From: Planctomycetota bacterium | GTDB taxonomy: Bacteria > Planctomycetota > UBA1135 | DNA: 64,000 bases | Assembly: GCA_004295085.1 (NCBI GenBank) | Contig: SHNF01000007.1 | Span: 1 to 64,000, forward strand | Direction of reading: 5' to 3' | Notes under the pieces: generated by a model | What the model saw: only the letters and a program-made list of their open reading frames with translations | Databases searched by the model: none | Told to the model about the DNA's origin: nothing | Program-made: the position numbers and the translations under genes | In this document: positions 8,218-18,311 of the stretch, one piece after another | How positions within the stretch are numbered: the stretch's first letter is position 1 | Layout of the letters: every line of letters starts with the position of its first letter

Positions 8218-9387
8218 ATGATCCAAGCCCACGGTGGTCGTCTGGTCAATCGCCTGGTCTCCGGCGCCGAGCGGGAAGCCCTGCTCCGGGAAGCGCCGCG
8301 CCTGCGCTCCATCACCCTCAATGCCCGCGAGACCAGCGACCTGGAGATGATCGCGGTCGGCGCCATGAGCCCGCTGGAGGGCTTCCTGACCAAGATGGAC
8401 TACGAGGGCGTGGTCGAGAACATGCGCCTGCGCGACGGCACCCTGTGGCCGATGCCGGTGGTGCTGGCGGTCAAGCCCGGCGACAACCCCGCCGACTACG
8501 TGCCGGACATGGACGTGGCCCTCAAGGGCCAGGACGGCAGCCTGTTGGGAGTGCTGCACCTGACCAGCAAGTGGGAGATCAACAAGGACCACGAGGCGCT
8601 GCAGACGCTGCGCACCACCGACGCGGCACACCCCGGCGTGCAGTACCTGCAGAGCGTGGGCAGCCACTACCTGGGCGGCAAGATCTCGGTGCTGAGCCTG
8701 CCCAAGTACGACAAGTTCGGCAAGTACCGGCTGACGCCGGCCCAGACGCGCGAATACTTCGACATGAAGGGCTGGAAGACGGTGGCGGCGTTCCAGACGC
8801 GCAACCCGATCCACCGCGCGCACGAGTACCTCACCAAGTGCGCGCTGGAGAACACCGACGGCATCATGATCCACCCCCTGGTGGGTGAGACCAAGTCCGA
8901 CGACGTGCCGGCCGACGTGCGCATGCGCTGCTACGAGACGCTGTTGTCCAAGTACTATCCGCAGGACCGCGTGCTGCTGGCGGTGTACCCGCAGGCCATG
9001 CGCTACGCCGGCCCGCGCGAGGCCATCCTGCACGCCATCTGCCGCCAGAACTACGGCGTCACGCACATCATCATCGGCCGCGACCACGCCGGCGTGGGCA
9101 GCTACTACGGCTCCTTCGACGCCCAGAAGATGTTCGACACGCTGCAGCCGGCCGACCTGAAGATCCAGACCCTGCGCTTCGAGAACGCCTTCTGGTGCAA
9201 GCTGAGCGGCGCCATGGCCACCACCAAGACCAGCCCGGCCGGCGAGGCCGACCGCGTCATGCTGAGCGGCACCAAGGTGCGGGAGATGCTGAGCAACGGC
9301 CAGCGCCCGCCGGTCGAGTTCTCGCGCCCGGAGGTGGCGGACATCCTGATCGAGGCCTACGCCGGCAAGGCCAAGGTCGGCGCCTGA
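8218..9387 (+). CDS. sat: Sulfate adenylyltransferase (ATP sulfurylase)
   Basis: Homomeric ATP sulfurylase that makes adenosine 5'-phosphosulfate (APS) from ATP and sulfate. The 389 residues match the usual length of the single-domain bacterial/archaeal enzyme. The N-terminal PUA-like part contains SDLEMIAVGAMSPLEGF; the catalytic part contains the nucleotide-binding QTRNPIHRAHEYL (near residue 194) and GRDHAGVGSYYG (near 288). Together with the cysC gene at 10365 it forms a PAPS pathway. No sulfite or APS reductase is in the window, so the products may serve sulfation rather than reduction (inference). ATG at 8218. Confidence 0.95.
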   Translation: MIQAHGGRLVNRLVSGAEREALLREAPRLRSITLNARETSDLEMIAVGAMSPLEGFLTKMDYEGVVENMRLRDGTLWPMPVVLAVKPGDNPADYVPDMDVALKGQDGSLLGVLHLTSKWEINKDHEALQTLRTTDAAHPGVQYLQSVGSHYLGGKISVLSLPKYDKFGKYRLTPAQTREYFDMKGWKTVAAFQTRNPIHRAHEYLTKCALENTDGIMIHPLVGETKSDDVPADVRMRCYETLLSKYYPQDRVLLAVYPQAMRYAGPREAILHAICRQNYGVTHIIIGRDHAGVGSYYGSFDAQKMFDTLQPADLKIQTLRFENAFWCKLSGAMATTKTSPAGEADRVMLSGTKVREMLSNGQRPPVEFSRPEVADILIEAYAGKAKVGA

Positions 9388-9418
9388 TCCGGGGCCGCAG
9401 CAACAAAGGGAACGAGCC

Positions 9419-10336
9419 ATGGTCTTCGGCCTCTTCGGCAGCAAGCGCGAGCTGAACCACTTCATCCTCATCACCCTGGACTCGTGCCGCTACGACTCGT
9501 TCATGGCGGCGCAGCCCCGGACCATCCCCAAGCTGGTCGGCGGGCTGGACCGGGTGGAGAAGCGCTACAGCTACGCGTCCTGGACCGCGCCCAGCCACTA
9601 CAACCTGCTGACCGGCCTGATGCCGCACAGCAGCCCGGCCAACGTGTACGCCTCCGAGTACTACAAGGAGGACTTCCTGCGCTACCGCGACCGGCTGGGC
9701 GTCAAGGACGTGGAGTTCAAGTCCATGGTGCCGCAGCTGTGGCTGCCGAAGTACCTGAAGGGCAAGGGCTTCGAGACCAACGCCATGGTGTCGCTGCCGG
9801 TGCTCAACCCGGCCACCGGCGTCAACAAGGACTTCGACACCTTCAAGCTGATGCCCAAGCACAACGACATGCTGGCCATGCTGGACGAGATGGAGGCGCA
9901 CATGAAGTCGCGCCCGTCCAAGGGCCTCAAGGGCGACACCCCGCAGTTCTACTTGCTGAACGTCGGCGAGACGCACTACCCCTACGCCCTGCCGGACGAG
10001 CCGCGCGGGCTGTGGCCGCAGATCTCGGGCGTGAACGGCGTGTTCAAGAAGCTGGACGAGCAGGTCAAGGACGGCGAGCTGGTCAGCGACAACGAGTCCG
10101 GCGAGTTCTTCGACCAGGACAAGCTCGACCAGCTGCGCGCGCGCCAGATCAACACCGTCAAGTACCTGGACGAGAAGGTGTTCCCGCGCCTGTACGACAT
10201 GGTGCCCAAGGGCACCTGGATCACGGTCACCGCCGACCACGGCGAGCTGTTCGGCGAGATGGGCTACTTCGGCCACGGCCCGATCCTGCACGACAAGTGC
10301 CTGGAAGTGCCGTTCCTGGAAGGCCTCGTCCGCTAA
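9419..10336 (+). CDS. Cytosolic sulfatase/alkaline-phosphatase-fold hydrolase between sat and cysC
   Basis: 305-residue protein of the alkaline-phosphatase/sulfatase fold. [11 protein letters not shown] (metal Asp21) opens the domain; [17 protein letters not shown] aligns with the sulfatase C-x-P-S-R block but has Thr56 at the nucleophile position, as in phosphodiesterases and phosphonate hydrolases, so ordinary formylglycine sulfatase chemistry is unlikely. [18 protein letters not shown] (Asp at about 273) supplies the second metal-site residues. No signal peptide is present, unlike the other three family members here, so it should work in the cytoplasm, where APS and PAPS are made. A GGG-A-rich RBS precedes ATG 9419. 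Substrate unknown. Confidence 0.8.
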   Translation: MVFGLFGSKRELNHFILITLDSCRYDSFMAAQPRTIPKLVGGLDRVEKRYSYASWTAPSHYNLLTGLMPHSSPANVYASEYYKEDFLRYRDRLGVKDVEFKSMVPQLWLPKYLKGKGFETNAMVSLPVLNPATGVNKDFDTFKLMPKHNDMLAMLDEMEAHMKSRPSKGLKGDTPQFYLLNVGETHYPYALPDEPRGLWPQISGVNGVFKKLDEQVKDGELVSDNESGEFFDQDKLDQLRARQINTVKYLDEKVFPRLYDMVPKGTWITVTADHGELFGEMGYFGHGPILHDKCLEVPFLEGLVR

Positions 10337-10364
10337 CCCCACAGCGCTCCCAACCCCGACACCC

Positions 10365-10922
10365 ATGACCGAACATCAAGGCTTCGTTCTCTGGTTCACC
10401 GGCCTGAGCGGGTCCGGCAAGTCCACGCTGGCCCGCATGATCGAGCCGGAGCTGCGCGCGCGCGGCTGCAAGGTGGAGATCCTCGACGGCGACGAGGTGC
10501 GCGAGAACCTGAGCAAGGGTCTCGGCTTCTCCAAGGAGGACCGGGACACCAACATCCGCCGCATCGGCTACGTGGCCAAGCTGCTCAGCCGCAACGGGGT
10601 GGTGACCATCACCGCCGCCATCTCCCCGTACCGCGAGGTGCGCGACCAGTGCCGGCGCATGGTCCGCAACTTCGTGGAGGTGTACACGCACTGCACCATC
10701 GAGGAGCTGACCCGGCGCGACGTGAAGGGCCTGTACGAGAAGGCGTTGCGCGGCGAGATCAAGAACTTCACCGGCATCTCCGATCCCTACGAGGCGCCGT
10801 CGAACCCGGAGGTCCTCGTGGATTCCTCCAAGGAGACCGCGGAGCAGTCGCTGCAGCGCATCGTGGCTTTCCTGGAGGCGAAGCAGCTCATTCCCGCCGC
10901 CACGGCCGCCGCGCAGCGCTAG
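10365..10922 (+). CDS. cysC: Adenylyl-sulfate kinase
   Basis: Phosphorylates APS at the 3' position to give PAPS, the universal sulfuryl donor. The 185-residue protein has the P-loop GLSGSGKST (13-21), the [10 protein letters not shown] segment, [20 protein letters not shown] and the ITAAISPYR loop holding the phosphorylated-Ser/APS-binding region, as in CysC. It ends normally. Gene order sat-hydrolase-cysC on one strand with short gaps suggests co-transcription. A perfect 12-bp inverted repeat follows the stop codon. Confidence 0.95.
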   Translation: MTEHQGFVLWFTGLSGSGKSTLARMIEPELRARGCKVEILDGDEVRENLSKGLGFSKEDRDTNIRRIGYVAKLLSRNGVVTITAAISPYREVRDQCRRMVRNFVEVYTHCTIEELTRRDVKGLYEKALRGEIKNFTGISDPYEAPSNPEVLVDSSKETAEQSLQRIVAFLEAKQLIPAATAAAQR

Positions 10923-10940
10923 CCGCGCGTTGCGCTGTCC

Positions 10941-10975
10941 GCCGGAAGCGCGCGCCGCGCGCCCGCGCTTCCGGC
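10941..10975 (+). terminator. Hairpin downstream of cysC, no U-tract
   Basis: GCCGGAAGCGCG (10941-10952) and CGCGCTTCCGGC (10964-10975) form a perfect 12-bp stem with an 11-base loop. It is not followed by a T run, so it may be a weak terminator, an RNA-processing or stabilising hairpin, or an operator, since its right arm overlaps the -35 region of the next promoter. Confidence 0.45.
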
Positions 10976-10997
10976 GCCGCCGTTCTGGTGCGATAAT
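10969..10997 (+). promoter_or_regulatory. Candidate extended -10 promoter
   Basis: TGCGATAAT (10989-10997) is an extended -10 element; TTCCGG at 10969-10974 lies 17 bases upstream. The ATG of the following phosphohydrolase gene is only 16 bases past the -10, so the transcript would have a very short leader. Confidence 0.5.
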
Positions 10998-11012
10998 CCC
11001 TCTTCCCCGTCC

Positions 11013-13243
<2,231 letters not shown>

Positions 13244-13247
<4 letters not shown>

Positions 13248-15391
13248 AGCTGCGCCTGTTGTCCTGGCTCGGCGCCTGCGCCCTGCTGTCCGCCTGCGGC
13301 GGCGAACCGCACTCCGACCGGCGCGTGATCGTGCTGGGCGTGGACGGGCTGGACCCGGAGATGCTGGCCGAGCGCATCGAGCGCGGCCTGTGCCCCAACT
13401 TCCAGAAGCTGGTGGAGCGGGGGGCGCTGCACGCCCTGCAGACCAGCTGGCCGCCGCAGAGCCCGGTGGCCTGGTCCAACTTCATCACCGGCTGCAACCC
13501 GGGCAAGCACGGCCTGTACGACTTCATCCACGTCGACCGCAAGACCTACGGGGTGGCCAACTCGATGAGCTACAACGACCCGGTGGGCCTGGTGTTCCAC
13601 GTGCACCCGGTGCCGTACCGGCTCCCGCTCACCGGCGGCGACGCGCACCTCACCCGCTCCTTCCCGGCCTTCTGGGAGGTCATGAGCGACGCCGGGGTGC
13701 CGGTGGCGGTGTACCGCATCCCGGCCAACTTCCCGCCGCAGGCAACCGGCGCCATCACCTACCCGGACATGGGCACGCCGGATCTGCTCGGCGCGTCGGC
13801 CGGGCGCGCCACGCTGTGGACCACGAGCCCCGAGCAGAGCTCGCGCGACTCCGCCTTCTACTCCATCCGCAAGGTCAACGCCTTGCCGGACGTGGAAGGC
13901 GGCGGCGTCACCCGGTACATCAGCCAGATCGCCGGCCCGGACAACGAGCTCAAGGACCTGTGCCGGCTGGAGAGCGAGCTGGAGCAGGCGCTCGCGTCCG
14001 GAGACGAGGCCCTGGCGCGCCAGGTGCGCGGGAACATGGCGCGCGCCAAGCACACCTCCACGCCGTTCACCGCGCACGTCACCCGGGCCTCCGGGAAGCC
14101 GCAGCTCGCCGTGCAGATCGGCGACGAGTGGGGCATCGCCGAGCTCGGCGGCTGGACCCGCTGGATGCCGGTCAGCTTCGAGCTGGTGCCCCTGGTCGGC
14201 AGCGTGAGCGGCTGGACCCGGTTCCTGTTCAAGAGCGCCGAGCCCTTCGAGCTGTACGGCGCACCGGTGCAGGTGGATCCCTTCGCGCCGGCCTCGCCCG
14301 TGAGCACGCCCTCCAGCGCCTCCGCGGATCTGGCCCGGGCCATCGGCGTGTATCACACGCAGGGTTTCCCCGACGCCTACCAGGCGTACAAGTCCAGGCT
14401 GCTCTCCACCGCCGAGTTCGTGGACCAGAGCGACACGGTCATGGCCGAGCGCGGCGCCATGCTGGAGTACGCCCTGGACGAGTTCGACGGGCGCGGAGGC
14501 CTGCTGTTCTTCTACGTGGGCTCCATGGACATGCGCTGCCACATGCTGTGGCACTGCCAGGATCCGCAGCACCCGCACCAGGAGCCGGACGGCCCGGACC
14601 ACGCCGGCCAGATCGATCGCATCTACCAGCAGGTGGACGCGCTGCTGGGGCGGCTCATGCAGCGTGCCCAGGCCTGGCCCGAATGCGAGCTGATGGTGAT
14701 GTCGGACCACGGCTTCGCGCCCTTCCGGCGCCAGATGCACGTCAACGACTGGCTGGTGGCGGAGGACTACCTGGTGCTGAAGCCGGGCGTGGAGCTGCGG
14801 GACGGCAAGGTCTGGCGCGACGGCCGGCTGCTGGGCGAGAGCGCCGCCATCTACGCCATGGACAGCCACGGCGAGCCCGACTGGGACGCGAGCATCGTGG
14901 ACTGGTCGCGGACCCGCGCCTACTGCATCGGCTTCAACGGCATCATCCTCAACCGCGCCGGGCGCGAGCCGCTGGGCGTCGTGACCGCGGATCAGGCCGG
15001 GCCGCTGCAGGAGGAGATCCGGTCCCGGCTGCGCGCGCTCCGCGACGCCGACGGCACCCCTGTGTTCACCACGGTGGCGCTGGCGCAGGAAGTGTTCCAG
15101 GGCCCGCGCGTCGGCGAGGCTCCCGACGTGCAGCTCGGCTTCAACGTCGGCTACGGCGCCTCCGACGAGTGCGCCACCGGCGAGCTGACCGGCGACGGCG
15201 TGATCGTGGACAACGACTCGCGCTGGTCCGGGAGCCACCTCATGGACCCGGAACTGGTGCGCGGCACCTTCATCACCGACCGCAAGCGGGAGCTCCGGCG
15301 CGATCCGCGCCTGGAGGACATCACCGCCACGCTCTATGCCCGCTTCGGCGTGCCCGCGCCTGCGGGCATGGACGGACAGCCCCTGTTCTAG
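13244..15391 (+). CDS. Lipoprotein alkaline-phosphatase-superfamily phosphohydrolase
   Basis: 715-residue third large family member, with a lipoprotein signal (LGACALLSACGG, Cys near 19), so it should be tethered to a membrane on the outside. Active-site residues: Asp34 in GVDGLD, Ser73 in QSPVAWSNFITG, GSMDMRCHMLWHCQD, Asp488/His489 in MSDHGF, and SGSH in place of SGDH for the last metal His. The GTG start at 13244 overlaps the preceding stop (GTGA), implying translational coupling and equal dosage with the 11013 product. The two could form a complex. Substrate unknown. Confidence 0.85.
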
Positions 15392-15415
15392 GAACCCAGA
15401 ACCGCAGGAATCGCC

Positions 15416-15613
15416 ATGTTCGGAGGACCCAAGGTCAAGCTCAACAAGGACATCCTCGAGCGCTGCAAGCGCTGCGCCGAGGTGGCCGGCTACCCCTCGG
15501 TGGAGGAGTTCATCGAGCACGTGCTCGAGACCGAGCTCAAGAAGATCGAGGCCGGCGGCAGCTCCGATGACGCCATCACCGAGTCCCTGAAGGGCCTGGG
15601 CTACATCAGCTAG
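15416..15613 (+). CDS. Small ribbon-helix-helix-like protein with LGY tail (paralogue of 7966)
   Basis: 65-residue protein whose pattern follows that of the 7966 gene: VKLNKDILERCKRCAEVAGY, PSVEEFIEHVLETEL, then a short acidic linker and SLKGLGYIS. It has two Cys in the first helix that the paralogue lacks. It is placed 24 bases after the lipoprotein phosphohydrolase and abuts the ATG of the membrane protein at 15614 with no gap, so it is part of the same operon. The function is unknown; regulator or small subunit are both open. Confidence 0.7.
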   Translation: MFGGPKVKLNKDILERCKRCAEVAGYPSVEEFIEHVLETELKKIEAGGSSDDAITESLKGLGYIS

Positions 15614-16510
15614 ATGCGCGCCACGATCCTGGTCATCGCCATCGCGGCGCTCATCGTGCTGGTGAGCGTGTTCGCCCCGGCCGTGCCCAACGCCGTGTTC
15701 AACGGCCTGGACCTGGCGCTGGGCTGGCTCGGCCCCTTCTGGGTGGTGGTGCTGGTGAGCGCGCTCACGGGCCTGCTGTTCATCCTGGCCTTTCCGCACG
15801 TCTCGGCCCAGAGCGGCATCCGCAAGGTCAAGGACCGGATCAAGTACAACCTGCTCGCGATCCGGATCTTCCAGGACAACCTGGGATCGGTGCTGAAGTC
15901 CACCGCCGGGACCCTGGGCTGGAATTTCGCCTACCTGGGTCTGAACCTGATCCCGATGTTCGTGCTGGCGGCGCCGTTCATGGTGATCTGGTTCCAGCTC
16001 AACGCGCTCTACGCCTACCAGCCGCTGCGCCCCGGCGACGAGCGCATCGTGGTGGCCGAGCTGGCGCCGGGCGTGGACCCGGCGGCGGTCGAGCTGCTGG
16101 CCCCGCAAGGCGGCTGGACGCTGGCCCAGGGGCCGGTGCCGCTGCCGGGCCAGGAGCCCAGGCTCCTGTTCACCGTGCGCGCCGAGCAGGCGGGCTCGTA
16201 CCAGATGAGCCTGCGCAGCGGCGGCGAGACCGTGACCAAGGCTCTGGAAGTCGGCACGCAGCCGCGGCGCCTGGCGCGGGTGCGCACGGCGGTGCCGCTG
16301 GCGCTGCTGGCGGCCGGCAAAGACCCGATCGTCTTCTTCGGCGAGCCGGTGCTGCCCGGAGACTCCTTCGTGCGCAGCATCACGCTCGAGTACCCCAAGG
16401 CGCCGCTGGGGCCCTTCGGCGGCGGCGAGATCACGATCATGCTGGTGTTCATCGTGGTGTCGCTGATCGTGGGCTTCGGCCTGAAGGGCGTGTTCGGCGT
16501 CGAGATCTAG
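15614..16510 (+). CDS. Polytopic membrane protein, YidC-like topology, unknown function
   Basis: 298-residue membrane protein. The N-terminal helix (about 3-25), a second (about 42-60), a basic amphipathic stretch (SGIRKVKDRIKYN, about 77-89, continuing to ~115), a third helix pair (about 116-140), a soluble ~110-residue beta-rich domain (about 145-255) and a final helix (about 275-292). The arrangement of a TM helix, a charged cytosolic helix and another TM helix recalls the YidC/Oxa1/EMC3 superfamily, but no signature proves it. The ATG directly follows the stop of the RHH-like gene, so it closes the phosphohydrolase operon. Possible role: membrane partner for the adjoining exported enzymes (inference). 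Confidence 0.6.
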   Translation: MRATILVIAIAALIVLVSVFAPAVPNAVFNGLDLALGWLGPFWVVVLVSALTGLLFILAFPHVSAQSGIRKVKDRIKYNLLAIRIFQDNLGSVLKSTAGTLGWNFAYLGLNLIPMFVLAAPFMVIWFQLNALYAYQPLRPGDERIVVAELAPGVDPAAVELLAPQGGWTLAQGPVPLPGQEPRLLFTVRAEQAGSYQMSLRSGGETVTKALEVGTQPRRLARVRTAVPLALLAAGKDPIVFFGEPVLPGDSFVRSITLEYPKAPLGPFGGGEITIMLVFIVVSLIVGFGLKGVFGVEI

Positions 16511-17646
16511 CGGGGCGGCTCCCGCATCTCCGGCGCCTTGGCCGCGAAATACTCGAGCCAGCCGCGGATGATCGCGGCCGCGATGTCGTCCTGCGCCGCC
16601 AGCTCCTCGCGGGTCTGGCCCCAGTAGAAGCCGATCCAGCCGTCGGCGCGGCCGGCTGCTCCGTCCACGAAGGCATCCAGCTCCTCCACGCTGCACTCCA
16701 GCGGAAAGATCTCCTCCACGACCAGGGGCTTGCCGACGTCGTACACCGCCAGCGCGTCCAGCGCCCGGTCGACCTCGCCCTTCTTTGGATAGAAATGGAC
16801 GCTGGCGAAGTCGAGGTTGCGGCCCGGCTCCGGCGCGTAGAAGATCGGCTGGGCGCCGGGGAAGACCAGGGCCCAGGGGATCACCCCGACCGTGATCAGG
16901 TGGCGCGCGTCGTGCCTGCGGATGGCCGCGACCAGCGTGTCCACCCAGGCCGCCGCGACCTGCTCGCGCGTACGCCCGGCCAGGTCCAGGCTGATGCGCT
17001 GCACGAAGTGCTTGCCCGCGAAGTCGCCCGCCAGCCAGTCGGTCGCCACCTCGCCCGCGCCGGGCAGGATCGGCTCGTTCATCAGGTCGTAGCAGAAGAC
17101 CGCGGGACTGCCGGCGCAGGTGCTGGCGACCGCCTCCCAGAAGCGCGCCTGCGCCGCCCAGCGCCCGGCCTCGTCCAGGGCGTCGTACCAGGCCGGAACC
17201 TCGTGCTTGTGGTAGCAGCCAAGGCCGGTGATATCGAGGTAGAGCCCGGTCTCCTCGGCCAGCGCCAGCATGCGGCGCAGCTGCGCCAGGGCCGCCGTGT
17301 CGGTGCTCTCCGCGGACTTCAGGAAGCGCCCCGCCTGCAGGTGGATGCGCACGACGTTGGCGCCGAGCGCCCGCATCTCGCGGAAGTCCTGCTCGATCGC
17401 GGGCCATTCCGCCTGCCAGTAGTCCTCGAGCAGGCGGCCCGAGCGGTCGTGGTCGTAGTTGAAGCCCCAGGCGACGAAGGGTGTGCCGGAGGCGGCGCGC
17501 ACGAAACCGCTCCGGTCCGCGCTGACGGCGATCCATTCCAGCCCGCCGGCGCTCCGCTCCGGCGACCGGCACGAGGGGGTCAGCGCCGCCAGCAGCCCCG
17601 GGACGAGCGCTGCGGCGGCCATGGCGATGCAGGGACGCACGCGCAC
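16507..17646 (-). CDS. GH5-like (cellulase-family) glycoside hydrolase, exported
   Basis: 379-residue TIM-barrel hydrolase with an N-terminal export signal (a Cys near residue 26 may make it a lipoprotein, although the lipobox is poor). Clan-A features: GANVVRIHL, the acid/base Glu191 in DLMNEP, and Glu311/Glu312 in VVEEIFPLE, one of which would be the nucleophile. It resembles mannanase/cellulase-type GH5 relatives; the sugar substrate cannot be inferred. The start is GTG at 17646. It is tail-to-tail with the membrane protein gene (4-base overlap of stops) and divergent from the sigma factor gene 44 bases away. Confidence 0.8.
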   Translation of the reverse strand: MRVRPCIAMAAAALVPGLLAALTPSCRSPERSAGGLEWIAVSADRSGFVRAASGTPFVAWGFNYDHDRSGRLLEDYWQAEWPAIEQDFREMRALGANVVRIHLQAGRFLKSAESTDTAALAQLRRMLALAEETGLYLDITGLGCYHKHEVPAWYDALDEAGRWAAQARFWEAVASTCAGSPAVFCYDLMNEPILPGAGEVATDWLAGDFAGKHFVQRISLDLAGRTREQVAAAWVDTLVAAIRRHDARHLITVGVIPWALVFPGAQPIFYAPEPGRNLDFASVHFYPKKGEVDRALDALAVYDVGKPLVVEEIFPLECSVEELDAFVDGAAGRADGWIGFYWGQTREELAAQDDIAAAIIRGWLEYFAAKAPEMREPPR

Positions 17647-17690
17647 CGCCGGCCACTCTAGCAGCGGTCGAATCTGAGAGACTGACCGGG

Positions 17691-18311
17691 ATGGATCCCC
17701 CGGAGCCCGCCGATCCGGACACCACCGAGGCGCTGCTGCGCCGGCTCGCCGAACAGCCGGAGGCCAGCTGGACCGCCCTGCTGCGGCGGGTGGAGACCAA
17801 GCTGCGCGTGCTCCTGCACTTCCGCATGAGCGAGCGGCTGCGCGCGGTGGTGGAGGAGGAGGACCTGCTGCAGGAAACCTGGGCCGAGGCGGCGCACAAG
17901 CTGGAGCGCTTCGAGTACCGCGGCCCGGGATCGCTGCAGCGCTGGATGGCCGGCATCCTGCGCAACAAGCTGCTGCACGCGGCGCGCGGCGCGCCGCGCG
18001 TGCCGCTGCCCATGTCCGCCCTTCCGAATCACGTCAGCAGCTCCAGCGCCGCCGCGGCCTTGTTCGACGCCTTGCACAAGACCCAGCCCGGCGTGGCGGA
18101 CCGCGTGCTGCGCGAGGAGGCGGCCGCCAAGGTGCGCGAGGTGCTGGCGCGCCTGCCCGCGACCGAGCGCGAAGCGGTGCTGTTGCGCGTGTTCGAGGGC
18201 TGCACCGGGCGCGAGGCGGCCGAGCGCGAAGGCGTGGACGAGAGCACCATCTCGCTGCGCCTGCAGCGCGCGCTGGCGGCCTGCTCGCGCCATCTCGCGG
18301 AGCTCGCATGA
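17691..18311 (+). CDS. ECF-type RNA polymerase sigma factor
   Basis: 206-residue sigma-70 family protein. Region 2 covers about residues 25-95 (VVEEEDLLQETWAEAAHKL, FEYRGPGSLQRWMAGILRNKL); region 4 covers about 145-200 (LPATEREAVLLRVFEG...REAAEREGVDESTISLRLQRAL). There is no region 3, as expected for ECF factors. The stop overlaps the ATG of a transmembrane kinase-TPR gene, an arrangement typical of planctomycete ECF families, where the kinase probably controls the sigma factor by phosphorylation. No anti-sigma factor of the usual kind is adjacent. Confidence 0.9.
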   Translation: MDPPEPADPDTTEALLRRLAEQPEASWTALLRRVETKLRVLLHFRMSERLRAVVEEEDLLQETWAEAAHKLERFEYRGPGSLQRWMAGILRNKLLHAARGAPRVPLPMSALPNHVSSSSAAAALFDALHKTQPGVADRVLREEAAAKVREVLARLPATEREAVLLRVFEGCTGREAAEREGVDESTISLRLQRALAACSRHLAELA

